Below are positions 1 to 9,455 of a DNA stretch of 64,000 bases, piece after piece. The position numbers and the translations under genes were made by a program. The notes beneath the pieces are model-generated. The model saw nothing but the letters and a program-made list of their open reading frames with translations. It was not told the DNA's origin and searched no databases. The stretch lies in contig JBDHYG010000001.1 of assembly GCA_039811225.1 (NCBI GenBank), positions 124,001 through 188,000 on the forward strand, read 5' to 3'. This stretch comes from JAFDXJ01 sp039811225 (lineage in GTDB: Bacteria; Bacteroidota; Bacteroidia; Chitinophagales; Chitinophagaceae). The first letter of the stretch is position 1, and the number at the start of each line of letters is the position of its first letter.

Positions 1-1
1 C

Positions 2-1891
2 CACTCAGGATTGCAGGAGCAGATTGGCATGTACGGAAGTTTTATCATGAAGAAAAGAAGCGATGATAAGACATTCAGAAAAGGAATTGACGATTTGCCG
101 ACCGTTCCAATTATATTAAGTGAGTGGACAAATCTTAACCCCGATAATATCAACCGTATGCTACACAATGCAAATGATTGGGCGGCCATTAAGAAAGGCG
201 CAACACAATCATATGTTGAAGCTATTAAGGAGGGAAAATTAGGGGTAAAGGTAAAAAACGAGTGGAAGCGGATGCTGGCGATGGATGTCAGTGACGTTTA
301 CTATGATAAAATCCTAATAAATGGTAGCCATAGCACCGATTTGAAAACAATTGATGGTAAAAAGCTAAAAGCAGGCGACAAAGTCAGATTGCGTGTTTCC
401 AATGGAGGGGCGTCTTCATATTTCTGGCTACGGTATGCTGGAGGAAAAATTACAGTAGTAGCGAATGATGGGAATGATGTTGAGCCTGTAGAGGTGGACA
501 GGTTAATCATTGCCGTATCGGAAACCTATGATGTGGTCGTTACCATCCCCGAAGACGGATTGGCGTATGAGTTTTTAGCGACTACCGAGGACAGGACACA
601 ATCGGCAAGCTACTTTATTGGTAACGGTGTCAAACAGCTTATTTCTCCGCTGCCACGACTGAAGTATTTCGAGGGGATGAAGATGATGAACGACATGATG
701 AAGATGAACGGCGATTTGGACGATATGGGCATGAAGATGAGCCTGAACCAAATGGATATGAACGTGGTCATGTACCCCGAAATAACAGGGGAAGCGGGAA
801 AGAAAGCAGACCACAGCAAGCACGGGGGTATGAATATGGACAACGACCCCAACCGTTATAATGCAAATGCTTTGGGAGATATTGTTACCTTAAACTATGC
901 CATGCTCAAATCTCCCTACAATACCACGCTTCCCAAAGATGCGCCCGTAAAGGACATAAAATTTACCCTTACCGGGAATATGAACCGCTACGTTTGGAGC
1001 ATGGACAACAGGGTACTTTCTGAAACGGACAAAATACCCGTTAAGAAAGGCGAAGTACTGCGCATCACCATTTATAACAACTCCATGATGCGCCACCCGA
1101 TGCACCTGCATGGATTTGATTTCCGGGTACTGAACGGCAAAGGTGAAAATGCACCTATGAAAAATATCATTGATATTATGCCGATGGAAACGGACACCAT
1201 CGAGTTTGCCGCCAATGAGGAGGGCGATTGGTTCTTTCACTGCCACATCCTGTACCACATGATGTCGGGGATGAACAGAGTGTTTGCCGTAGGCGATTAC
1301 CAAAATCCCTACCTGCCTGATAAGGCTAAATCATATAAGGCATTACAGCGGGAAAGCAATATGCCCCATTTCATGGCACAGAATGATTTCGCCACTAATG
1401 GTAATGACGGTATGGCAATGCTGCAAAACACAAGATGGAACTTGAGTTCGGAATGGCGTTTAGGTTACAATGATATGCACGGCTATGAAGTAGAAACCCA
1501 TTTGGGCAGATACTTGGGGAAAATGCAATGGTTTATGCCCTTTGTGGGATTTGACTGGCGTTACCGTAAAATGGGAATAGACGAACACGAAACAAACTTA
1601 TTCGGACAAAAGAATGAAAAGGATACACGCCGGGCTGTGAGCTTAGGTTTTGTGTACACCTTACCTATGCTCGTTAATTTTCAGGCAGAGGTTTATCACG
1701 ATGGTATTGTAAGGCTGGCGCTGATGCGTGAGGATATTCCCATCACCAAAAGGTTAAGGGGCGGCTTTATGGTCAACACAGACTTTGAATATATGGGAGA
1801 ACTTAGCTACATCCTCAACAAAAACATAGGCATACGCACCCACTATGATAGTGATATGGGATGGGGTGTAGGGCTTGCCTTGACTTATTAA
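2..1891 (+). CDS. Multicopper oxidase (CopA-like), 5' end cut by window, with CopB-like C-terminal segment
   Basis: The reading frame is open to the window edge and enters in a HSGLQEQIGMYG stretch typical of the first cupredoxin domain of CopA-type multicopper oxidases, so the true start lies upstream. About 626 residues are visible. A Met/His-rich copper-binding stretch lies around residues 218-280 (MKMMNDMMKM, HSKHGGMNMD). The type 1/3 copper ligands follow, HPMHLHGFDF near residue 362 and WFFHCHILYHM near residue 405. About 200 further residues rich in aromatic and beta-type sequence resemble CopB-family outer-membrane copper proteins. The protein probably oxidises Cu(I) in the periplasm. 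It is cargo of the conjugative element. The oxidase call is firm; the CopB-like tail is an inference. Confidence 0.88.
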   Translation, partial: HSGLQEQIGMYGSFIMKKRSDDKTFRKGIDDLPTVPIILSEWTNLNPDNINRMLHNANDWAAIKKGATQSYVEAIKEGKLGVKVKNEWKRMLAMDVSDVYYDKILINGSHSTDLKTIDGKKLKAGDKVRLRVSNGGASSYFWLRYAGGKITVVANDGNDVEPVEVDRLIIAVSETYDVVVTIPEDGLAYEFLATTEDRTQSASYFIGNGVKQLISPLPRLKYFEGMKMMNDMMKMNGDLDDMGMKMSLNQMDMNVVMYPEITGEAGKKADHSKHGGMNMDNDPNRYNANALGDIVTLNYAMLKSPYNTTLPKDAPVKDIKFTLTGNMNRYVWSMDNRVLSETDKIPVKKGEVLRITIYNNSMMRHPMHLHGFDFRVLNGKGENAPMKNIIDIMPMETDTIEFAANEEGDWFFHCHILYHMMSGMNRVFAVGDYQNPYLPDKAKSYKALQRESNMPHFMAQNDFATNGNDGMAMLQNTRWNLSSEWRLGYNDMHGYEVETHLGRYLGKMQWFMPFVGFDWRYRKMGIDEHETNLFGQKNEKDTRRAVSLGFVYTLPMLVNFQAEVYHDGIVRLALMREDIPITKRLRGGFMVNTDFEYMGELSYILNKNIGIRTHYDSDMGWGVGLALTY

Positions 1892-1950
1892 AATTGAATA
1901 ACTAAGGTTGTAAACTGCGAACCGTAAAATATCGGTCAAAAAACAGTTGG

Positions 1951-1987
1951 TGATGCGGGTATAATTCGTAATGATTAACCTGCATCA
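1951..1987. repeat. Inverted repeat (10-bp arms) downstream of the multicopper oxidase
   Basis: Arms TGATGCGGGT and ACCTGCATCA pair over 10 bp with one G-U, around a 17-nt loop. It lies 60 bp after the oxidase stop and before the broken rteC. No T-run follows, so it is a weak terminator candidate at best and could be a protein-binding or recombination remnant. Nothing else was recognised in the 1892-2138 gap. Confidence 0.35.
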
Positions 1988-2138
1988 TACTACAACCCTT
2001 TAAAGTATGCAACAAAAATCTATCTATCGTTCCATCATCAATACGGTAGAGGTTGAATTTTTTAAGCAGTAATTGCATCATAAGCTAATACGAACAGTGT
2101 TAGCTTTTCTGTATTAACCAATAATATATTACATCAAA

Positions 2139-2970
2139 ATGAAGCGAATGGATAAATTTTACAATGAAACATATCTTAAATTGGAAACTGCAATCCAGGA
2201 ACTGGAGATTGAAACCGACTGCCCCATAAAAAGAATTGAAGCCGTTATACACCATATCATACAAAGCCTTGCCGACTTAAAGGACTTTGTACTGAAAAAT
2301 GACTTTAAGAATATGGAAGAAGAAATCCATTTTTTCAAGTATCAGAAACCTGTTATTGTTTCAAAGCTCATCTACTACAATACCATCTATAAAATCGAAA
2401 CAAGAAGACCCTACGGGAACAAGCGTACCAAGAAATATTTTACCAAAGAACTGAAAAAGCTAAAAAGGGTTCTTTGAAAACAACCTTGATTTTTACAAGT
2501 ATTACCGCAGCAATAATTCTTTCGTTGACGAAAAATTCTTTGTGCGTGGCAAGCACGATATAAGGCTGTGGTTAGACACATTTTATTTTGAAGCAGACCA
2601 TCGTTTTTCTACTTCACACGATTATAAGGTTGCCAAGATTATTGCCAATGACCTGATACAAGTTTATTTGGAAGACAGGCTCAATAACATCAATGTGAAA
2701 AGGGGTTCGGACAATTCATTGAAATGGACGGCAAGTAAAACGGCACTGACGGAACTCATATATGCACTGTACTCCCACGGTGTATTTAACAATGGGAATA
2801 CAGACATAAAATTGATAGCTAAAACTTTTGAAGAAGCCTTTAATATTGAGTTAGGCGATTTTTACCACACGTTTATGGAACTGAAAGCCCGTAAGATAAA
2901 CCGAACCAAATTCCTTGACAGCCCCTGTGAAGCCCTAATAAAAAAAATGGACGAAAAGGACGAAAAGTAA
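2139..2970 (+). pseudogene. rteC: RteC-family regulator, broken by a +1 frameshift near 2467-2477
   Basis: Two consecutive frames together make one RteC protein: residues 1-112 (2139-2477) and a second part read from 2476 to 2970. The first half carries the INFFK/LIYYN-type block (IHFFKYQKPVIVSKLIYYN) and the second carries DFYKYYR, then FSTSHDYKVAKIIANDL and the ALTELIYALY block. All of these align with the intact RteC at 17103-17948. The frame is lost in an AAAAAGGG run; removing one G restores LKRFFENNLDFYKYYR. The truncated frame ends in CTT TGA, the same codon pair used for +1 recoding in prfB, so residual full-length product is conceivable. RteC proteins activate excision genes in CTnDOT. 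A pseudogene or sequencing indel is most likely. Confidence 0.8.
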
Positions 2971-2976
2971 CGACTA

Positions 2977-5900
2977 TTATAATACGCCACGAGGTGAATG
3001 AACGCCTTTTGTCCGTATAATGCTTTCCTGCACCTTTGGGGCTTCATTCTGCTTTTCTGCCTGCTCCGAAGCATCTTGTTTGGTTTCCGGCGTAATAGAT
3101 AGCTGTATCTTTCTTTCTACGGCAGCCAGTTCCGTTTTAAGCTCACTCAATCGACTTTCTTTAGCCCAAGTACCGTTAACCACTTCCTGAAGTATCGGCA
3201 GGTCTTTTTGTATTTCAGCGATTTTCTCCTGCTCCTGCTTCACAAAGCCCGGCAGTTTTTCCAAAGCCCTTAAAAAATTCATTGCGGCGGTTTCGGGGTC
3301 TTTTGCCATCAGACCGTTATTGTAGGTGTACTTGATATTGCCCTCGCCAGTTATAAAAAATCTATTGACCCTTTCGAGTGTTGAATTATCCTTTGGAAGT
3401 TCTGTTTTAACCAATAATTGAAACCCGTAGAGGTTGCCTATTTCACGATAGTCGCCTGCCGTGCGGGCTTTGTTCGCAATCTCGTTCAGTTTTGCGCCTA
3501 TTTGTTTCGGATTTGCATTGGGCGGCAAGCCATCTAACAGCACAGGGTTTTCGATTGTACCGTCCGAACGCTTTTGCAGGCGTTGCTGTAAGTTTTCCCA
3601 GTCGGTACTCATCCGGTTCAAACGGGATTGAGTGCTTTGCAACATTTCCATATAATCCTGTACCTTAAATTTGGCACTGGATTTAGAGCGGTTGAACGCC
3701 TGCTTTTCGCTTTCCAGTCCGGCAATCTGTTTTTCCAGTTTGGCTTTATCCAACAGGTCTGTATTTCCTGACAGGATTGCCACATATTCCGAAAAGTTCA
3801 TTCCCGATTTTTCGTCCATACTTCCCTCGTCAATCGTTCTTTTGGTCAGGTTGTTAGTCTTTAACTGGTCGATGAAAAGCTGCTTATTATACAGCAGGTT
3901 GAATTTGTAACTGTCCAACGATTTTTCAACTGCATAGATAATCACAGCCACTTTATTATTGGCAAAGAATTTGGCAATCTCATTGCCTTTTCTGATTGCC
4001 CGCCCGTCCCTTTGGGCAAGGTCAGACGGTCGCCACGGTGTATCTAAATGATGAACGGCAACAGCTCTTTTCTGTGCGTTTACGCCAGTTCCGAGCATAC
4101 TTGTAGAACCGAACAGTACACGGATTTTGCCCTCGTTCATTCCGTTGATAAGTTCCTTACGTTGCTTATCATTTTTCGCTTCCTGAATAAACCTTACTTC
4201 GTGCGCAGGTATGCCGTGGTCTTCCACGAGTTTGCGTTTTATTTCGGAGTACACGTTCCATTCGCCGGGCTTATAGGTTCCTAAATCCGAGAAAACGAAC
4301 TGCGTTCCTTTCTGTGCGTTGAACTGGTTGTAATACTTGGCGATATTTACCGCACAATGCGAAGCCTTGTTGTCGGGATGGTCGTCGTATATACCACTTA
4401 CCATACGCATATCGAGCGACATCTTACGGGCATAGTCCGTCGCAATGAGCATCTTTGCTTTTTCTTCCCTTTGCGATAATGGTTCTCTACCGAGCAAAGT
4501 AGCATCGCCCGTTTTGGCAAACTGCATCAGGCTTTGGATAAAGGCATCTTGGTCGGGCGTTGGCGGTATGTTGTACAATACCTCGTTCTTAGTGGGGCGG
4601 TCAATACCAATATCCTTAGCCGTTCTGTAATCCGTGATTTCAGAATAGAACTGTGCCAGTTCCGGCACTTTGATAAAGTAGCGGAAACGCTCTTTTGCTA
4701 CAATATTGTTAGCTACCGAAAATTCATAATCGGTCGTTTTCCGTGCATAGATAGCTGCCCACGCATCAAAGGAATGAATACCCTGTTTTTCCAATGCACG
4801 GGGGCGCAGGTATTTAAACAGCAGGTACAATTCCGTTAATGAATTGCTGATGGTTGTACCCGAAAGAAAGGTTGCACCCATATCCGCATTGGTACGCTCC
4901 TGAATGGTGCGGATTGCAAACAGCAGGTTCAGTGCCTTTTGGCTGCCGTCCACGTTCCCCAGTCCGGCAACCCGTGTATGACGGGTGTTGAACATCAGGT
5001 TTTTGAACTGGTGGCTTTCGTCCACAAACAAATGGTCTATGCCCATCATCTTAAAGTCCACAATATCATCCTTACGGTTTTCAATATCGTGTTGCAGCGT
5101 TTTCAGCTTTACTTCAAGATTTTCTTTCCGCTTGATTACCCCGGCGAGCATTCCCCTTGTCACTTCCTTGCCCTGCGATTTCAGGGCATCGAGATTGCGC
5201 TCTACGCTGTCCAGTTCTATTTCGAGGATTTCCTTTTGTATTTCGGGCGATTGCGGTATCATTCCGAACTGGTCGTGCGTAAGTATCACGCAATCCCAAT
5301 CATTATTTTTAATATCCCCGAAAATCCGCAGGCGTTTTTTCGGCGTAAAATCATCAATACCCGGATAAAGGATTTTGGCGTGTGGATAGGCTTTACGGTA
5401 GTCTTCGGCAATGGCAGGTATATTTGCTTTCAGCCCGATAATCATCGGCTTATGGGCTAATCCCAAACGCTTCATTTCCTGCGCTGCGGTACACATTATC
5501 AGCGTTTTTCCTGCGCCTACTTCGTGGTCGCAGATAGCACCGTTGTTCAGCTTTATCATCCAAACGGTGTCCTTTTGACTTGAATACAGGTCTTCAATGC
5601 CTGCTCCCTTGCGGTCTAATCCCGGAAATTCCTGATGGCTTCCGTCATAGTTTGGGCGAACGAAACAATTAAAGGTATCGTTGTACTGGTCGGTCAGCCT
5701 GTTTTTAAACTCATCGTTCTGTGCGTGTAGCCAGTCGGTAAAGGCGGTACGGATTTCGTCAATCTTGGTGTTCGCCATTTGTATGGCTTCCATATCCCGT
5801 ACTTTAACCTCTTGGTCGCCAACCATTACTTTTTTGGTAATATCAGGCGTGGTATTGACAAGGGCGTGTTTAAGCAGGGCAATACCGTCAAACGTGCGGC

Positions 5901-8424
5901 TTTCCGCTTTGACCGCATATTTTTCCCAAATGTGCATATTGCCCTGATGACACTTTACGGAAAAGTCGTCGGAGCTTTCGGAGTAATGAACCAGTACATC
6001 CGCATCGAACAAATGCGAAGCGAAACGGGCATAAATTCCGGTAGGTATCCACCGTTCGCCGAGGTTAAAATCCAGTTCCTCAAATTCGATACGTTTTGGT
6101 CGGGCTTCCTCTAAAGCGGTAAGGCTTTCTTTGGCTTCGGTATCATCGGGATAGTTTTCGAGATAGGCTCTTACTTCATCTGCTTTCTCCACCACGTTGC
6201 CTGCAATCCAACGTTCGGCTATTTCATATTCCTGTTGTAGCGGATTGTAGAACAACCGCCCGTGCAGGGCTTCTTTCAGGGTATCGGCAGGCAGGCTGCT
6301 GATTTCGGACATAAAGTCCAAATCCACATTTCCGTATTTGTTCAGGGAGGCAGCTAAAGCCTCTTCGGGATTGTCGGTTGCTAACGTAATGGTAGAAAAG
6401 CTAACGGGACGGCTGAAAATATCCGCTTTATGGATTATGCCGCCAATGACACGCTCCAGATAGGGGATTTCTTTACCTGCACTGTCTGTTTTTATCAGCT
6501 TGGCATTGTCGGCAGTATTGAGATTGCCGTATTTTTTGGTAAAGGCATCGTACAGCAGGTTCAGGGTTTCCCGTTCTTCCCTGTGTTCGGTCTGTTTTTC
6601 AGCTTCTTTTTGGTACAGGTTGATATAACTGTCCCTTACGGCTATGTAGGCTTCGGCTCTTGCTTTCTGTGCCGACGGCAATTGCAATGGATGAAAGATA
6701 GCTTTTTTGTCTTCCTTATCCACCTCTTGCAAATAGCCGACCCAACCGTTATCCACCACAAGGCAATCATTCCGGTGGAATAATTGCAGTTCGCCGCTAT
6801 ACGGAGCAGGTTCAGGAACGGTGTTAATATCGGTAACGGGAATGGCAGTCTTATCAGACTGGCCATTGCCGTTTATTTGTGAAAACAGGTCGCCGATGGC
6901 TTCCTGTTTTTTGCTGTTTACTTGGCTTTTTCCATTGGTAGCACCATTGGATTTTAGCGGTGTATAAGGTTGCTGCCTGGCACTGCTGAACAGGTCGGGT
7001 TGACGACCTATTGTGCCTCTTCTTTTATTACTACTTTGCCTTTTGTTTTGGGTAGTTCTTTTAGGTGGAGCAAGCACCATTACAGGCTCACCCGCACTTT
7101 CAAACAGGTCAAAAATGCTTAGTTGTTTTAGTTCCTGTGGGCTTTCCTGATGGACTACCGGAGTGGTTATAAGCTGCGGTTTTTGCTGAACGATTGCAGG
7201 GTCTATGACCGGAGGTGTAACCTTTGGTTCAATCGGAATTTGTATCATAGGCTCATCATTGCGTTCGCCTTTGTATAAATTCAAATTCAGATGGTTCCCT
7301 AAATCTTCGGAAAGCATTTGTTTCAAATCTTTGGCAATACCCTCAACACCGTCTTTATGCGTATAGATTAAGGCAGGTTGACCGTATGGGTCGGTATCTA
7401 ATTTTTGGTCGGTATGGATAATTCTTGTACCGTCCTGAAAGAGCGCATTGCCCGGCGTATTGTATTCGGTTGGCTTGCTTTGGCAAAACAGATCTTCCCT
7501 GTCGGTCAGATTTTGTTTTGCCGTATTTTTTTGCAGGATAATCAGGTCGCTGCCCACTTCCGTACCTGCATATTCGGTAAACAGATTGTTGGGCAGTCTT
7601 ACAACCGAAACCAAATTATTATCCTGCATCAACGCCCTGCGTATGGGTTCGTTCTTAGGGCTATTCAGAATGCCCTGCGAAGTGATGTAAGCCAACAAAC
7701 CACCCTCACGGAGCATATCAGCACCTTTCAGAAAAAAGTAATTGTGTATGCTTCGGGCAGCCTGTACTTTGGCATCGTCCCTGCTTCGGGAAAAGGACAA
7801 ATCAAATACGGAAGTATCGCCGAACGGGATGTTACTGGCGATTACATCATAGCTGTTTTGTTCCCTTTCGGGGATTTCCTCAAAACCGTTTATACGGATA
7901 TTACTTTCGGGGTAAAGCTGCTTTAAAATCTTGCCTGTAAGCAAGTCCTTTTCATAAGCGGTAACACTGGCTTTCTGATTTTCCGAAAAGGATTGTATGA
8001 ATGAACCTATACCTGCGGAGGGTTCGAGGAATTTATCAATGTGCAGACCATTATCCCGCAAGGCAGATGAAATGGCATCTATAACCTTTGGCGGTGTATA
8101 AAAAGCCGTCAGTACGGAACTTTTCATACTGTCCACATACCTGCGGTATTGCTTATCGTCTTGGGAATTTTCTTTGAGGAGTTGGTGGAGTTCCTGCGTG
8201 AGTGGAAAGAGGTCGTGTTCTGTTTTTCTCCAATGATTGATGTCTATTTCGCTTTCTACGGTGTTCAGAACGAATTTAAGACCGCCAAATCCGCTGTATC
8301 GCATCATTAGCAGTCTTTCGCCTACGGTGGCTTGCCGTTTCTCCTTTTCCAGTTTAAAAACAATTCGCAGGGCATCAATATTCTGTTGGAGATGGAACCG
8401 CTTACTGAAGCCCATTTTCCTCAA
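2977..8424 (-). CDS. Giant N6-methylase-like / SNF2-type helicase fusion protein of conjugative elements
   Basis: This 1815-residue protein begins with a DNA methyltransferase-like domain: SAM-binding motif FLEPSAGIGSF at residues 132-142 and SNIPFGD at 197-203 in place of the usual NPPY/F. A long low-complexity linker (residues about 380-560) follows. A superfamily 2 helicase comes next, with Walker A HEVGAGKT near 960, the DESHQF box near 1135, and motif VI QRDGRAIRKGNE near 1475, then a coiled C-terminal part. The layout recalls DarB/YeeA-type antirestriction methylase-helicases and is common in Bacteroidota mobile elements. It probably acts on element DNA during transfer or protects it from restriction; this is inference. 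The start overlaps the DUF1896 gene by 23 bp, so the two are co-transcribed. Confidence 0.85.
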   Translation of the reverse strand: MRKMGFSKRFHLQQNIDALRIVFKLEKEKRQATVGERLLMMRYSGFGGLKFVLNTVESEIDINHWRKTEHDLFPLTQELHQLLKENSQDDKQYRRYVDSMKSSVLTAFYTPPKVIDAISSALRDNGLHIDKFLEPSAGIGSFIQSFSENQKASVTAYEKDLLTGKILKQLYPESNIRINGFEEIPEREQNSYDVIASNIPFGDTSVFDLSFSRSRDDAKVQAARSIHNYFFLKGADMLREGGLLAYITSQGILNSPKNEPIRRALMQDNNLVSVVRLPNNLFTEYAGTEVGSDLIILQKNTAKQNLTDREDLFCQSKPTEYNTPGNALFQDGTRIIHTDQKLDTDPYGQPALIYTHKDGVEGIAKDLKQMLSEDLGNHLNLNLYKGERNDEPMIQIPIEPKVTPPVIDPAIVQQKPQLITTPVVHQESPQELKQLSIFDLFESAGEPVMVLAPPKRTTQNKRQSSNKRRGTIGRQPDLFSSARQQPYTPLKSNGATNGKSQVNSKKQEAIGDLFSQINGNGQSDKTAIPVTDINTVPEPAPYSGELQLFHRNDCLVVDNGWVGYLQEVDKEDKKAIFHPLQLPSAQKARAEAYIAVRDSYINLYQKEAEKQTEHREERETLNLLYDAFTKKYGNLNTADNAKLIKTDSAGKEIPYLERVIGGIIHKADIFSRPVSFSTITLATDNPEEALAASLNKYGNVDLDFMSEISSLPADTLKEALHGRLFYNPLQQEYEIAERWIAGNVVEKADEVRAYLENYPDDTEAKESLTALEEARPKRIEFEELDFNLGERWIPTGIYARFASHLFDADVLVHYSESSDDFSVKCHQGNMHIWEKYAVKAESRTFDGIALLKHALVNTTPDITKKVMVGDQEVKVRDMEAIQMANTKIDEIRTAFTDWLHAQNDEFKNRLTDQYNDTFNCFVRPNYDGSHQEFPGLDRKGAGIEDLYSSQKDTVWMIKLNNGAICDHEVGAGKTLIMCTAAQEMKRLGLAHKPMIIGLKANIPAIAEDYRKAYPHAKILYPGIDDFTPKKRLRIFGDIKNNDWDCVILTHDQFGMIPQSPEIQKEILEIELDSVERNLDALKSQGKEVTRGMLAGVIKRKENLEVKLKTLQHDIENRKDDIVDFKMMGIDHLFVDESHQFKNLMFNTRHTRVAGLGNVDGSQKALNLLFAIRTIQERTNADMGATFLSGTTISNSLTELYLLFKYLRPRALEKQGIHSFDAWAAIYARKTTDYEFSVANNIVAKERFRYFIKVPELAQFYSEITDYRTAKDIGIDRPTKNEVLYNIPPTPDQDAFIQSLMQFAKTGDATLLGREPLSQREEKAKMLIATDYARKMSLDMRMVSGIYDDHPDNKASHCAVNIAKYYNQFNAQKGTQFVFSDLGTYKPGEWNVYSEIKRKLVEDHGIPAHEVRFIQEAKNDKQRKELINGMNEGKIRVLFGSTSMLGTGVNAQKRAVAVHHLDTPWRPSDLAQRDGRAIRKGNEIAKFFANNKVAVIIYAVEKSLDSYKFNLLYNKQLFIDQLKTNNLTKRTIDEGSMDEKSGMNFSEYVAILSGNTDLLDKAKLEKQIAGLESEKQAFNRSKSSAKFKVQDYMEMLQSTQSRLNRMSTDWENLQQRLQKRSDGTIENPVLLDGLPPNANPKQIGAKLNEIANKARTAGDYREIGNLYGFQLLVKTELPKDNSTLERVNRFFITGEGNIKYTYNNGLMAKDPETAAMNFLRALEKLPGFVKQEQEKIAEIQKDLPILQEVVNGTWAKESRLSELKTELAAVERKIQLSITPETKQDASEQAEKQNEAPKVQESIIRTKGVHSPRGVL

Positions 8425-8839
8425 TCCATATTGAGATGGTTCCGGTCAGTTCGGTATAGAGTACATCAAACTCATATCCGTAGGCGAAATCATCGGTTAA
8501 TTCATATCCTGCGAAAACAGGCTCACAAACGGGAAACATTTTAAGGGCGAACGGTCGCAGTTCCTCGTCTGCCATTATGGTATCAAATTCATTGCATACC
8601 ACTTTGAAAACCGTGTCGAACTTGGAGAAGTGCAAGCCCTCAAAAAGTATGTAGTTGGCTATTTCGTTGCATTGCTCAATGGCGTTTCCCGAACGGAAAG
8701 CACCCTCATAAGCATTGGCAGCCCACGAAGACCGTTGGTCTATAAATTTTTGGTCGTGCGCCTTTTCGGGAAAGCTGCTATTTAATAGTTCTTGCAGTCG
8801 TAATCTGAAATACGACAGGTCTTTTTGCTGTACATCCAT
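8402..8839 (-). CDS. DUF1896 family protein
   Basis: This 145-residue acidic protein has the family pattern of an N-terminal LSYFRLRLQELLNSSFPEKA helix, a central LFEGLHFSKFDTVFKVVCNE block and a C-terminal DDFAYGYEFDVLYTELTG stretch. DUF1896 proteins are small partners encoded beside topoisomerase and methylase/helicase genes in Bacteroidota conjugative elements; their biochemical role is unknown. It lies directly upstream of, and overlaps, the giant methylase/helicase. This supports a shared function and translational coupling. It is divergent from arsR across a 227-bp gap that must hold both promoters. Family assignment is by recalled pattern only. Confidence 0.75.
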   Translation of the reverse strand: MDVQQKDLSYFRLRLQELLNSSFPEKAHDQKFIDQRSSWAANAYEGAFRSGNAIEQCNEIANYILFEGLHFSKFDTVFKVVCNEFDTIMADEELRPFALKMFPVCEPVFAGYELTDDFAYGYEFDVLYTELTGTISIWIEENGLQ

Positions 8840-8988
8840 ACTATATTTTGTTTAGAATTTTACTTAAATCCTAAAATTAGAAGCAGGAGCAAATGCCTCT
8901 GATAATGTTGCAGGGTTTGGCTTTGAAAGGCAGGATTTGGCTATTTACAATAGAAATTTGAAATGATAATTTGTACAGAATTAGTGCT

Positions 8989-9019
8989 TATGTATATGTT
9001 TTTTCACAAACTACTTTTG
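8989..9019 (+). promoter_or_regulatory. Predicted ars operon promoter
   Basis: TACTTTTG at 9012-9019 fits the Bacteroidota -7 consensus TAnnTTTG. TATG at 8989-8992, 19 bp upstream, is one base off the TTTG -33 element. Transcription would begin around 9026, at the left edge of the arsR palindrome. Confidence 0.55.
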
Positions 9020-9024
9020 TGGTT

Positions 9025-9058
9025 TAAATATTTATCGTAATATTGCGATAAATATTTA
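9025..9058. promoter_or_regulatory. Palindromic ArsR operator
   Basis: Perfect 13-bp arms TAAATATTTATCG and CGATAAATATTTA flank the 8-bp centre TAATATTG. The site covers the predicted transcription start and ends 8 bp before the arsR ATG at 9067. Position and symmetry fit autorepression by ArsR, relieved by arsenite. Confidence 0.75.
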
Positions 9059-9066
9059 CAGATAAA

Positions 9067-9396
9067 ATGGGCGTAACAAAAACTGAAATATTTACAGAAC
9101 AGCAAAACAGCTTAGCAACCTCTTTAAAGGCACTGGCTCATCCTGCCCGTATAGCTATCCTGCAATACATTGTTAAGCAGAATGCCTGTATTTGTAATGA
9201 CTTAGTGGAAGAATTAGGATTGGCGCAGGCTACGATTTCACAACATTTAAAAGAGCTTAAAAACATTGGTATCATCAAAGGGAATATAGAGGGAACAAGC
9301 GTGTGTTACTGCATTGATGAAAATGTTTGGCAGCAGATAAAAAAGGAACTCAATACTTTTTTTATAGATAATGTAGGGGTTGATAAATGCTGTTAA
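9067..9396 (+). CDS. arsR: ArsR/SmtB-family metalloregulator
   Basis: This 109-residue winged-helix repressor has the family signature ALAHPARIAILQYI followed by the recognition helix region LGLAQATISQHLKELKNIG and a beta-wing (IKGNIEGTSVCYCI). Candidate As(III)-binding cysteines are the CIC pair in NACICNDL and the C-terminal CC. It heads a four-gene arsenic operon (arsR, DUF6428, arsenate reductase-like, acr3) on the plus strand, against the direction of the surrounding element backbone. A perfect palindrome immediately upstream is the likely operator. Derepression on metalloid binding is known for the family; arsenite as the inducer is inferred from the operon. Confidence 0.92.
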   Translation: MGVTKTEIFTEQQNSLATSLKALAHPARIAILQYIVKQNACICNDLVEELGLAQATISQHLKELKNIGIIKGNIEGTSVCYCIDENVWQQIKKELNTFFIDNVGVDKCC

Positions 9397-9455
9397 GCAT
9401 TTTTTTTGAACATATTAATCGTAATAAAGCAATATAACAATTAAATAAAAAAACA

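Noticed and set aside
890..1303. 137-codon minus-strand frame opposite the multicopper oxidase
   Set aside because: Covers the copper-ligand region of the real gene; His-rich only because it is the complement of Met/His codons.
4939..5460. 173-codon plus-strand frame within the methylase/helicase gene
   Set aside because: It lies wholly antisense to conserved helicase motifs and its translation shows no domain; a shadow frame.
7405..7926. 173-codon plus-strand frame in the same gene
   Set aside because: Antisense to the methylase domain, which has clear motifs; no recognisable protein features.
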